NCBI GenBank assembly: GCA_037179385.1
Contig: CM074190.1
Location: 10,251,706 to 10,315,705, forward strand
Source of the DNA: Holothuria scabra
Lineage: Eukaryota; Echinodermata; Holothuroidea; Aspidochirotida; Holothuriidae
Direction: 5' to 3'
DNA length: 64,000 nucleotides
Part shown: piece by piece, positions 48,290-60,400 of the stretch
How positions within the stretch are numbered: the first letter of the stretch is position 1
Layout: each line of letters starts with the position of its first letter
The notes under the pieces: generated by a model
Databases searched by the model: none
What the model was told of the DNA's origin: nothing
What the model saw: the letters and a program-made list of their open reading frames with translations, nothing else
Made by a program: the position numbers and the translations under genes

Positions 48290-49395
48290 ATAAGGCCTTT
48301 ATTACCTGTAAGAAATCTGGCAAACTTCGGGATGCAGAACGTATCCAAAATTTGAAGAAGAAAGTCCAAAGAGACCTACAATGTAAAACTGGAATTACGA
48401 TACAGACACAATCACCCCCCATGCCACTAACTTGATTGAATACCTTTAGTGGCCTTAAGCATTTTTTTAACTTTCTTTAAGCATAAGAGGTCCGACTTTA
48501 GCAGTGTTTCCTCACTGCGTGTAAGCGGTAAACTGACTTCTAATTCAAAAGAAAAAGCCGAGGCTTTAAATCTCCAATTCCAGTCTATTTTCTCAATTGA
48601 GACTCCCTTCAATAAACCTGCTCCAACCCCCCAAATTCCTGAACTACCTGACATTGATATAACTGTTCCCGGTGTTTTGAAGCTTCTCAAAAATCTTAAT
48701 CTCGGAAAAGCAGCAGGCCTGACAAAATCAGCCCAAGAGTCCTGAAAGAACTGGCTGATGTCATTGCTAATCCTCTGACTTTATTGTTTAGGAAATCCTT
48801 AGCTGAAGGGTACTGTATGTTCCAACTGACTGGAGAAATGCTAATGTCACACCTATTTACAACAAAGGTCAGAAGTACAGTATGACCCAGCAAACTATCG
48901 ACCAATTGGTTTGACCTGCATTACATCTAAACTCATGGAGCATATTACAGTATCTGCAGCAGTGTCACGTCCTTCACTACTGAAAACAATATCCTCTATG
49001 CCCTGCAAAACAGTTTCCACAATAATAGATCATGTGAAAGCCAGCTCCTCAAATTTATCCAAGACGAATCAACTAAAATGCAAAATGGGCTTCAAACTGA
49101 CATCTGCGTGCTCGACTTTTCAAAGGCCTTCGACAAAGTAGGGCACACAAGGTTGATTGAAAAGTTAAAATGGCACGGTATAACGGGTAGTACTAATAAT
49201 TGGATTAAAAGCTTCCTCAACAATAGATCCCAAGCTGTAGTCTTAGATGGTGTGTCTTCATCCAGCATACGTGTATCTTCTGGGGTACCACATGGCTCCG
49301 TCCTTGGACCCTGCCTGTTTCTTTTTTACATAAATGACATTGCCCAAAATCCTTATTCCACCACGTGTTGCTTTTTGGTTTGGATGATAAGAGAG
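48290..49395 (+). pseudogene. LINE (CR1/L2-like) reverse transcriptase remnant
   Basis: In three shifting frames the plus strand gives KKSGKLRDAERIQNLKKKVQ, LRVSGKLTSNSKEKAEALNL, ISPRVLKELADVIANPLTLL and NVTPIYNKGQKY. It continues with YRPIGLTCITSKLMEH, DFSKAFDKVGHTRLIEKLKW and VSSGVPHGSVLGPCLFLFYI. These are RT blocks 1-4 in order; the AFDKV box carries the first catalytic Asp. The catalytic FADD box is lost or altered where sequence switches to the microsatellite near 49390. Frameshifts make it a pseudogene. Confidence 0.93.
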
Positions 49396-49484
49396 ACCTA
49401 TGCAATCATGATGGCATGTGTATGTATGTGTGTATGCATGTGTGTGCTTGTATGTGTGTATGTGTGTGTTTGTGACACTTTGCT
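49396..49484. repeat. (TG)n microsatellite and satellite-array junction
   Basis: A TGTG-rich tract is followed by TTGTGACACTTTGCTTGTTA. It matches, in inverted orientation, the junction at 11290-11316 that borders the large 145-bp array. Confidence 0.82.
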
Positions 49485-50290
49485 TGTTAGCACGATATCT
49501 CAAGATAGGAATGTCTCACAGTTTTCAAACTTGATACATGGATGCACCATATTGAGAGGAAGAACCCTATTGTTTTTGGTGGAGGTCAAAGGTCATCTGG
49601 GGTCACCAGGGGTCAAAGTCTGAAAATTTTATTAGCACGATATTTCAAGATAGGAAACATGGATGGATTTCATATTTGGTATGTGGATGTGTTATGGTCA
49701 GAAGATTGTTCATATTGTTTTTGGTGGAGGTCAAAGGTCATCTGGGGTCACCAGGGGTCAAAGTCTGAAAATCTTGTCAACACAATATTCAAGGGAGGAA
49801 ACTTGAATAGATTTCATATTTGGTTTGTGGATGTATTATGGTCAGAAGATGGTCCCTATTGGTTTTTGGTGGAGGTCAAAGGTCATCTGGGGTCACCAGG
49901 GGTCAAAGTCTGAAAATTTTATTAGCACGATATTTCAAGATAGGGAACATGGATGGATTTCATATTTGGTATGTGGATGTATTATGGTCAGAAGATTGTT
50001 CATATTGTTTTTGGTGGAGGTCAAAGGTCATCTGGGGTCACTGGGGGTCAAAGTCTGAAAATCTTGTCAACACAATATTCAAGGGAGGAAACTTGAATAG
50101 ATTTCATATTTGGTTTGTGAATGCATTATAGTCAGAGGATGGTCGCTATTGGTTTTGGTAAAGGTCAAAGGTCATCTAGGGTCACCAGGGGGTTAACAAT
50201 ATCTCAAGGTAGGGAACTTGGATATATTTCATATTTGGAATGTGAATGGGTTAAAGTTAGGAGATGGTCCCTACAGAGATGCCAAGTATC
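49485..50290 (+). repeat. 145-bp satellite array, second locus, about five units
   Basis: GGTGGAGGTCAAAGGTCA recurs at exact 145-bp steps (GGAGG at 49581, 49726, 49871 and 50016, then a diverged unit near 50160). It is the same family as 7236-11305 but in opposite orientation and clearly diverged. The DR1-type AGGTCAAAGGTCA is intact in the first four units; the DR2-type pair is not. Open frames here are repeat artefacts. Confidence 0.92.
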
Positions 50291-52658
50291 TTGATTTAGG
50301 TGGAGTAATTACCATTTCCACCCTTGATTCTGCAATTACGAATATCCTCCAAAAATTGCTCTTTTCACACGTTAAGGATCTTTGTTAAAATCTCAAAGTG
50401 TCTAGCTCCCTAAACTGAAAAGTTCAGGCCAAAATTGTACGGTTCAATTGAGCAAGTGGGCTAGTACTTTCTGCCTAGGCTTCACGTAGGCCTAAGTTAG
50501 GCCTAGCCGAGGCTACAGCTTTCATAAAGCAGGATCGAGTACTGAAGAGAATCAACAAAAATCCACTTGACCAAGAACATAAAAAATATTTAAAAGGCAT
50601 TGGTAAAAAACCCTTAAACAACAATCTGCAGTACTTTTGTGAGCTTTAGGTATAAAGTTTTTCCCTGCGATGTAATTTTCTTCATCATGTCTAATGTCTT
50701 GGCACTTTTGCCATTGCCTAATGTATAGCATATATGTACAACCTATTCTACACTTGTATGTTTCTGTGTAATATCCTTAGGCTAGCCTACTGGGAAATTT
50801 AGCTTTCTCACCAATATTTTAGTTGTTCTAGAACATGATATAAAGCATGCAGCAGCATATTTTGGTAGCAGGGTGGTATCAGCAGCGGGTGAAAACTTAC
50901 AAACTCTCCCATATAGTGTTACGAGAAGCTGTTCAAAAGTTCTCCCATATATATTAGTGTTAGGAAGTGTCATTGCAAAATAATGTCTCGACTCTGCAGT
51001 ATTTATGGGGTTAGTTCAAACCTCTGCACTGAAATCTAACCCTCATTAAAGTCTTAAAAGTATTATTAAACCTTTCAGCTGGAAAGGATGGGGAGAGGGC
51101 CCTTAATTTAGAGTGTTGTGAACTCTCAAGACTTTTTGCAGGTAATTATACAAAACCATCAAACCATCATTATGTCATTTCTTAATTGTACCATGGTTTT
51201 TTAGGGTTGCCTTAGCATGAGAGGGGTCGACTTTTAAAGAAGGTTTGCATGATTCCTATTTTTCATTTCTTGAAGTCATCTCTATAAAGCCTTTTGAAAT
51301 TGCAATATGTAGAGGTTAAAGGTTTTGTAGGGTCACTGGTGGTCAAAATGTGAATGACAACCTTGTTTAATAGGTGTGAACACATAATGGTACATGATGG
51401 GATTATTTGAAATGGAACATTTGTGTATCATCAAAACCTCAATGCAGTTTTGCATTCTGGTTTCAAGATGTATTTGAGAGTGGAATCGGAGTTGCAGTGA
51501 GAGATCTTAGCCTACTGAATATAGTGGAAGACAGCAGCTGCATGTCAAGGTATATTTGAAAGAGAAGTTGGAGTCACGGTGAAAGTTGGCTTGCCCCCTC
51601 TAAATTTTTTTCCTGGCTTGACTGTGACTCCAACTCCACTTGAAAAACATATCTTGTGGAAGGCAGGGAATTCTATAATTGTACCAAAAGATAAGGTAGG
51701 ACAGATCGCCATACACGGACAGAGGGCTAAGCACAAAACTAGTCATGTTTTTCACCTTAAACAAATGTAGATTTAACTCCTAAAAATCTCTAGAGAACAC
51801 TCCTTCATCTTCCTCTGATGAAACCAAAAAAAAACATTGAGTCAACAATAAAACCTCACATCAAATGCAAAAAATCGTCTCATCTAATTGGATGCTTACA
51901 ACAATTCCCATTATCTACTGTACCTGTAATGTGACATCATGAATTTTTAGAGGAGTGACCCCTAAAGGTTTTTGTTGCTGTATCTTGGCTGTTGTTGGCA
52001 GTAGCTTGCCAGCTTACTCAGTGGTCCATTACAGGATCATCATTGTGATATCGGGAGTCATAAAATATTTTGCTTTATTCCTTTGGTTGCTTGCTGTATC
52101 AAAATTTGGCAATTTTTTTTCTTTACAACTAACAACAAAATGATATCACAAATTAAAAGCAAAGTTTTGAAGAGAATGAGATCTGATTGAAATTTCAACA
52201 GATTCCCTACTTTTTGAAAATACTGTAGTTACAGCTGAGTGAATGGTTTGCAACCAGAGGTGGCAAGACTGAAGAAAAAGATCATGGAATAATCCCTATC
52301 CTGTATCCTTTTAACTAAATTATTAGGGTACGGAGTATTGGTTAAAATCGGGAAGTGCACTTGGCTAAATCTTGCAGATCCGATATTTATCGATGTTGAT
52401 GCTACTGACAATGGTGGTGCTGTATGTAGGTCAGTTGGTAAATGGTGACAGTAGAGGCTGAAGCAGGTATGGTAAAGAGATGGCTTAGTAATACTATTCA
52501 CTGTACAGTATTGGTGTACAGGTTGCAAGAATAATCACATGCAACATGACAACTGTACAGTAGGGCCCTCATGTTACCTTTATTCAGAATAAAACATAAG
52601 CCCCTACTGTATATCACCAACCAGTCGTTCCTAGTGTTTCAATGGAACCCTTTGAGCT
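50291..52658. other. Unassigned DNA upstream of EIF2A
   Basis: CAGAGATGCCAAGTATC at about 50278 resembles the end of the MITE at 63576. An imperfect inverted repeat lies at about 51566-51640 (GTTGGAGTCAC against GTGACTCCAAC). No gene recognised. The EIF2A promoter may lie here but was not identified. Confidence 0.4.
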
Positions 52659-53048
52659 GTGTTCCCACTTGATCAAGAGACCTAGATCAACATTAGTTAC
52701 CCTGATCCAGAGTTGTGTGGACCATTTAAGTAAGGTAGATCAACTTTTGAAATGAACACAATGTGCAAGTGGGAAAAGGTCACCAATGTTTACAACTTGG
52801 TCATCACATACTGTACAGTATCCCAGCATGCCTGTAGTACTGTAAACTGGAGGTCCAGGGTCACTTGATGTAACTTTTGAGTGCTTCACAAACTTTACTG
52901 CAGCAAGATCTATCTGATGTTCCCCTGTGCATGAATCAAAATTGGTGGATCTTGAACTTGAGTAAGTGCTGCTGATCCGTGTTCCCATTGAAGTTTGATA
53001 TATACTTCAGTAGATCCAGATCCACCACTGTGGATCAATTGGGAACAC
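52659..53048. mobile_element. 390-bp MITE-like element
   Basis: GTGTTCCCACTTGATC at 52659-52674 is inverted, with one mismatch, at 53033-53048. GATCCA/GATCAA motifs recur inside. No clear target duplication was seen, and there is no coding capacity. Confidence 0.6.
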
Positions 53049-54391
53049 GACTTACATTTTACAGTAGATCCTCCACATAGATTCAGGGAGGTTTATTACT
53101 GCTGAACCCCAATTCCAAAGTGATGCTGTCTTAGGCTTCATTTTATGAGGAGGTAAAGGGGGACTATTGACAAAAGTTTGCCTCAAGACCTTTATAGGGT
53201 GCAATTTGAAGAGTTTTAAAGGCAATTTTTGTATGGGTACAAGTTAAAACAGGCTGCAAAAGTGTCTTCTTTTTTAGTAAGAAGCCAAGATACAGTGTTA
53301 ACAATTTTCCGATTTTTTGTGGAATTGAAAATGGGGGGATTTGACCAACCTTCTTCTGGAAAGGGTGGGAGGCAAAATACCCCTTAACCCCTACTGTATG
53401 TCAAAAACACTACAACTTTTCCTCTTACGTTTCCAATAGGTTGGAAACTGTGCCGTAAAACTCTACTTACATGCAGTACATGGAAAAATGTCAAGGCCAG
53501 GGCCTATATGACTCTTGGGTTTTGAACCCTAAAAAAAAAAACCTGGCATTGATGGGGGTGCCATTTTTTGTGACACAGTACTTAATGAAAGGTTGTAAAC
53601 ATAAATTTTATAATGTAATGCCATTTATGGTTGTTGTATGGAAGGAAAATTTTTTCTGATATCTATCTAGAAAATTTAATATTGCAAGTGCTCCACCTTG
53701 CAGTGATGTAACTTTAAAAAATGAGACCTTTGGAATTATCTTGGGACTTCGTGGAAATGCTCCTTTCCCAGTAATACAAAATGCCTATTTTACAGTGGAA
53801 ACTGGTGAGTTTAAAGTTGGTTACACTTACAGTATCAGAATTTGTTCCTGAAATCTGTCATGGCCTGCACTTTTGACTCCAAAGATTTATGGTCTAGCTG
53901 GAACCCTGCTACCTGTAGCTTGTGGTTGATTCTTGCAGCAGTTTTCTTCTTTGAAACACTTCAAATTATATGATGACTAACCTTTAGTAAAAGTTGAATT
54001 TTTATGTGAAATGGCATTTCCCTGTGTAAAGTAGCAAACAATTGGTTGACAACTGTAAGGTGATCTTGATATCAGATTTGTCAGATACTTTATGTGAAGG
54101 AATGGATGAAATGGTTTCTTTGTTAGTATTCACATAATGGGACTGGAGAAAGCAATTATTCACCAAATGTGTGCAGACAGCTGGTTAGGAAAATCGGTTC
54201 CAAAACTTGATCGTGCAAATGCTGACAGAGTTTCTTCATTTCCTTAAATGGTATGTAGGTGGTTGTAGAAAGGTGGTCAGGCAGAACCAATGGAATATTT
54301 TTTTTTGTGTGAGGATGGCTTTAATTAATTTAATCTTTACAATCATAAAGACAATGGAAGTATTAATTGTGTTTTCTCTGTCTTGTTGTAG
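53049..54391. other. DNA immediately upstream of first secure EIF2A exon
   Basis: The true start exon of EIF2A should lie here or further left. A candidate upstream exon is listed separately. Several ATG codons followed by donor-like sites were tested by eye and have the wrong phase. Confidence 0.4.
53704..53804 (+). CDS. Candidate upstream EIF2A exon (uncertain)
   Basis: An acceptor-like CCACCTTGCAG precedes 53704 and a GTGAGT donor follows 53804. The frame (DVTLKNETFGIILGLRGNAP and onward, ending FTVET) is open. It leaves one base, which makes a Val codon (G|TT) with the next secure exon and gives TVRGSEG as in the family. However, it has no in-frame ATG, and the family's N-terminus before VRGSEG is normally only about ten residues. 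It may be chance. Confidence 0.25.
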
Positions 54392-54461
54392 TTCGTGGCT
54401 CAGAAGGTCTTTGCCTTTTCAAAGGACCACCATCCAACACATTTGATGAAAACTTTGGCAG
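54392..54461 (+). CDS. EIF2A: EIF2A exon (VRGSEGL)
   Basis: Acceptor TCTTGTTGTAG, donor GTAAAG. It encodes RGSEGLCLFKGPPSNTFDEN and a few more residues; the first codon is split and needs a G from the previous exon. Confidence 0.93.
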
Positions 54462-57400
54462 GTAAAGTATGAAACAGTTTCCATTTTCTCCCCAAATTTC
54501 CCAGACTGAATAACATTATGTGGGTTTTGAGAAAGAGTACTTTGGAAAAGTTTGAGGAATGTTAAAGAGGTGGTTCTTGGGAAGGAATAATTTTGGAGAA
54601 GTATGAGGAATGTTTAAGAGTCCTTTTTGGCATTTATTTGTGTGGTAATACAGTTCAAGGGAGAAATCAGTGTGGAAAAGTAGGGAGGGGGATAGCAAAG
54701 TTGTAATTTTTGTACTCCTATCATACTGTGAACCCGTGGAGCTAAACTTTTCCGAGGAGCCCTGTTTCCCCTGGTTACCAAATGTGCTTGCTTGGAACTC
54801 CTTACCATTGCAAAATACAGAATAATTCGAACATAACTTAATTTTGTAAAATCAAGTCTGTAGTAGGGTTGAGCTGTACCATAAAAATATTGGTACCTGT
54901 ACTGTGAAACTCACAGAACTGATATTGAGGCAGTACTGGTTTTCAAATCTCGGGTAGGAAAGTCGGGTGGGAAGCAACCTCAAGTGTGCACAGCACCGGT
55001 TAACCTGTACTCTGATGCAACTGGGTGTATGATTGCATTATTACTGAGCAGAAACCTCTGCTTTGACTTTGTTTACCACATTTCTTTACAGTCATGCACA
55101 ATCATAATTAATACCCTTGTTTCTTATCTAAACCTTTCCAGGGTAATTTTTTCGACTACCGGTATTTTTTCAAGAACTAGTGGTATTAGAAACACACCAA
55201 ATATCTTCGGTATTTTTATTACCTGTACCTCTTGTACCAGTATTTACATCAATACCGGTGTACAGCCCAACCCAATCTGTAATAACTTCTTTCAAGTTAA
55301 CAAATGATTGCAGTATGTTCTATGAACCTTTTCACTCAATTACTATCATAACCTTCAATTTTGTGCATTATAGAGTAGTTCTGTCATAAGCAAAACATTT
55401 TTCATGAATTGCTTTTTTTACATTTGCAGTGATGAGAGCCCAAAATGTAGAGTAATGCGGTTCAGTACTGATGGCAGTTTGTTCTCGTGGTGCAATGGAA
55501 TAAGGTAAGCTGAAAAACATAGTACTGGGGATAAAGGGTACATACCTAGAGGCCAGAGCTCAAAAAATACTGGAGATAAATTGGCATTTACTTCATGTAA
55601 GCCAGCCTCAAACTGAAGAGAATAGACACGGTCCACTAATCCTATTCACTTCAGGCTATTCAGTCTATTAAATTTCCCATCAGTGCTCTATTCACCTCAG
55701 TTAGAGGTAGTCTTACATGAGGTATCTTCCGATAAATCTACTACAGTAACTGTTAAAATTTTAGAACCCTCAAGTTGTCGAATTCTCTCTGCAAAGAAAA
55801 GCTGAACTACTTAAGTTATCCTGAGCAATGAAAACCAGAAATTAATGTGGTGCCCAGTGACCTTACTCTAGTGGTACAGTACTAGCTAACAGTCATTTGT
55901 TGTATAAAGTGACCCAGGTCCCCTTTTCCTGTTGGCAGCTTGACCTTTCTGTCAAGCAAATCCTGTTTCCATGCCTGTCTGCCTTCATATTCATGGGTAA
56001 GTCTCAAAGTGGATGCATGTGGCCATGCTTTCTCTCTCGTAGGTTGTAAGTAAAAAGTTTGCCTAAGTACACGTACAGGTATTAAACATGTTTGTCTTGA
56101 TGTCAAAAAAGGTCTACAAGTTTTAGTGGCACATGAAAAGGGCTTTTTTATTGCAGATTTCAAAAGCAGGCGCTCATTTTTCAGACATAATGGTAAATAT
56201 TAAACACTTCATTTGGAATATTTGCATGGAAACTATCTGTCTGTAATATTTCCATCTTTGACAGTATTTTCGTGGTCAAAACAGACACATTTGAAACTGT
56301 CTTTGAGCTAGACTTACCCAAGACCTCAGGACTTGTCATATCTCCCAAAAACTCATGCCTTGCAACCTGGGAAAACTATCAAGGTAAGGATAAAATCTGG
56401 TATTAAATTTGACATATGTGTTGTTTTGAGCCTCTGGAATGAACTCCAGGCTACCTTTTAGTTTAATAGCAGTCACAATGCAGGGTTTGTATTGGTACTG
56501 GAAGTTCTTGGAAGTCTTATAATTGAAATTTGAATTCCCCAGCCTGGAAAGTTGATGTAAATGAGCATTTTCTTGAAGGGTCCTTGAAAAGTCAGGGAAA
56601 CTTGAGAGTTTTTGTACTTATTGTTCTATTATTTTTACCACAATGTATAGCATGTATTGAGATATTGTCATATCAATTTATGGTTAAAATACCTTTTAAG
56701 CAACAAATGTCTCCTGACCTTTTGATAATGTCTTAAAGAGTTTTAAAGCATGCTCTTTGAGTTCAGGGTAGATGAAATTATGGTTGCTAAGTGTTGTTAA
56801 GTTTTTTTGGCAAATTTTGGGGACAAAACACTTCAGTTGTCAAGGAAGTTTTGTTTGTTTGCACACTACTTTTTGGTTGGTATTGCTAGGCACAGGCACC
56901 TACTGACTAAGAATGTTTATGTTTTCAGACCTCAGATGCTTGGCTTCCCACCTCTGTTAAATCAAGCATGAAGTAACTGTAACTTGTCTGACCATAAATG
57001 AAGGCTCTGTAGCACATATTTACCAAGTATTTATCTTGGGAGGAGTATAAGCTCATTTACAGTTTAGTTAGTGAATGCACAAAATGTGTCCAGGGGGCAT
57101 GATCAAAGTTTCTTTACCTTGTGATGAAAAAATCTACTCCTCTGAGTGTATTGAAGTGTGCAAAAGGATCATTCTCTAACATATTGCATGGGTGTTGTTT
57201 CTACTTACATGTTATACAAAGCACAATGATACAAACAGTCTAAACAAAATACTATATCAGCAGAGATATGCCTCTCACCTTTAACAGTTGTGATCTTTAC
57301 CAAAAATATTTGAATGAGACTGAAAGTAGCATTTGTGGTAAATTTGTTGCTTGCCAAATCTTTTTTGTCATCAGAGCTTGCAGGCCAACCAGGAACACCA

Positions 57401-60400
57401 AATTTTCACATCTATGATCTAGAGTCTGGAAATTGTCTTCGCTCAGTAACCCAGAAAAGACAAGTAGAAAATTGGTAAGTTGTTGTATTTGACTGGCAAT
57501 TGTACAAAGCTTGATATGTAAGCAAATTGATGTGCATTACTTTTAGTCATTAGGTCAATTTTCCCTGAAATAACTACTCACCAAAAAGCAAGACTGGTAA
57601 TTCGATTTTAGTGGTTTAGCACACGTACACACTCACCAAATCGTTGGGATAAATAAGTCACTCCCACACTAACAACATGTTTTTCCAAATTTTAATATAC
57701 TTGAAAAATTTTTAAGGAAGAATAAGATATGGTTTTGCACAGTGAACTGTAATTAAATTTTCCTTATCCAAAAATTTGCATTTTAATTTGTCTTACAGTT
57801 AGGCTTATTTCCATTTGGCTTGTGGAGATACTTAGATATACTGTAAGCCTTAGTGCAATGTGCACGAATACAAGAGAATGCAGTGTACTGTGTGCTGAGC
57901 TTCATTTGTGTATTCCAACCTTGTACCCCATAATTGCATGTGGTAAGGAATTAACAAACTTGCTTACAGCCAGTATTTGTACTAAGTACTGTGCTAAGTT
58001 GTAGTCATATACCTCAACAATCAAAAAGTGAGTGACAAGTCTTTAGGGTTTGAAAAATTAAGGCAGCCCTCTTTGTGGGCCCAGCCATGTTGCACCAGGG
58101 AAACTGATGGGAATTGACTCCTGGGTTTTTGGTTTGTTTAAAAGACCATGGGTGTTCACTGATTGGTGGGAACCAACTTTTGAGTTCTGTGATATATCAC
58201 CATGGAACCTCCATATGATGGGGAGCAATTGCTCTCGTGAACCAAATGGCCTGGAATGTCAAACCTTAAAATGGAAGAGAGCTTTACTGGAAGAAATTGG
58301 AAGGGTGCAAATTTGAATGAAGGCAAGATAAAAGGAAGTGTAGTTTCTGCAAATACTTCAGCACTGAATTTACTATAGAACCTTTAGTAGATCTCATGAA
58401 AGAATAAAAGAACAAATGATGAAATGAGAGACTCTTATGTGGAAATTTGAAATGCTTTTTTTCCAGAAAAAAGATACAAACATTTGTTTTTCTTTACTAG
58501 CTAGTAAACCACAACTTACACCTTCTTGTCACATTTTAAAAAGAACCATATTCCTTGAAAAATTGAATCAATTAAGCTTGTTAACTGTTAAAGTAGAGCT
58601 ACAATTGCCACCAAAAGTAAATGAAACAAACCCCTTTCCCCTGTTTCAATGTTGTTACACTCAGGACTGGTCAGATTTTTCCAACTAACATTGAAGGGGG
58701 GGAAAGGGGGGGGTGGAAAGAGAGTGACTACCATTTAAGATCAACAAAAGGCAGTGTATCATGTGCTATGGAGGGATTTTGTTTCATTTGTTTTGGCGGC
58801 GATTGTAGTTTGATTACCAACCCATTTGATTGCAAAGGATCCCTACAAACTCACATAAAATTTACTTTCAACCTTGTAGGATATCAGATTCTAGATGGGT
58901 TTTAAGGAAGTAGACTGTCACCCAAAACATCTAGCATGATTGGGCAAACTCTTGAAAAATTTTGTTTAAATTTAAAACAAGAAGTTATGCTTCCTGAATT
59001 TGACCAATAAGTTATATAGTATGGTCACATGATTGAAACAAATTCTTCCTGATTCAGTATGATAGATAAACTGTAGTAATTTCAATTGGTGGTTTGCAGT
59101 TTCCCCTTTTAGGAAGATTTCATTCTTTAAATTCTTTCACCCATTTGTAGGGAACCTCAGTGGACAGAGGATGAATCCATCTGTGCCCAGATAAGCACAG
59201 GAGAAGTGCTCTTTTTTCAAAATAATGACTTTGGTGAGTTAAATTTTCGTGACTCAATAATAAGTTTGATGCACATGAAACCTCTATTGTTACAATACAT
59301 TTTAGATTAATTTTATGTCTGTAATTGATCTATCAACAAAAATTTGTGTGAAATTAAGGTATCATTTTGTGTCATTAAAAAAGAGTAAAAGATACCCTGT
59401 AAGTGAATTCTCAGCCAACATTGAGTTTCAGGTTCACTGGCAAAATCACAATTTTTTCTTTTTAAATAAATTAATGTTATCAAGGGCTAGAAATTTTGTA
59501 AGTTTTTGTATTATATATCAAATGGCCTTTTCCCAGCTTTTTCCACCAGCTAGAAGGACATTTACACTATCTCCCAAAGGTACAGGCTACAGTACTACAC
59601 AGTTGTACAGAATTTTGTACAATACCATGAGGCTATACATAGTCGATTATTAGGAGCTCATTTGTTATTTTAGATAGCCTGGAGCTTACAGATCCAGATC
59701 CACCTATCGGATCTCTGCTGCTACTTTCTGGTAGAGTGGCTTACTGTATATGAGATATGCCTGAAATGATAGGTAAATCCTTGAAAGAGTTTCTTGTACA
59801 GTATTGTGTCAAAGGTCAAGGAAAGTAGTTCTTTTTGAATGGATGACTTTTTCTTTTATTTTATTAAAATGATGTCAATACTGTGTCTGTCAGTAATTGA
59901 CTTCAAATTTCAGTTGCCATAGTGTTATATTTGGGACCCATGCACTTTCTATAAATGTGGACAGAGCAACCTGCAAGATTATCCTTTGGGTGGTTTCCAT
60001 GGTATTGCAGATGGTTGCCTTACTAAAGTGGCTTGTATACTGACAGGTTTTGTGAAAAACTTTTTAAAGGCATGTTCTGGTGGGTTTTCACCTCTGTCTT
60101 GTAAGAAAAACAAAAATATTCCACACCATGTCCTCCAAACACTATCATAATACCATTTTCCTAACTCAAGATATCTTACCTTAAAGATAGGTTATTTTAG
60201 TTAAAAAATACCTCTGCTTTTCAACAAAGACACAAAGAGTTATGTAATGTGGGCACATTGCTTCAAATTCCTTTTGTTGTTCTTTATAATTGAAGGTCCT
60301 GTTTGTCCTTGAAATTTGATACTGTTGGAATGTTTGAATATCTTTTCCTGTAGATCTAGCATTACCCTCTACCATACATAGAGTATAACCAACAATATTG

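Noticed and set aside
53781..53804. ATG at 53781 (MPILQWKL) as EIF2A first exon
   Set aside because: It would leave phase 0 at the donor, whereas the next exon requires phase 1.
54207..54446. Frame beginning MIVQMLTEFLHF as the EIF2A start
   Set aside because: It reads through the intron and enters the 54392 exon in the wrong frame for VRGSEGL.
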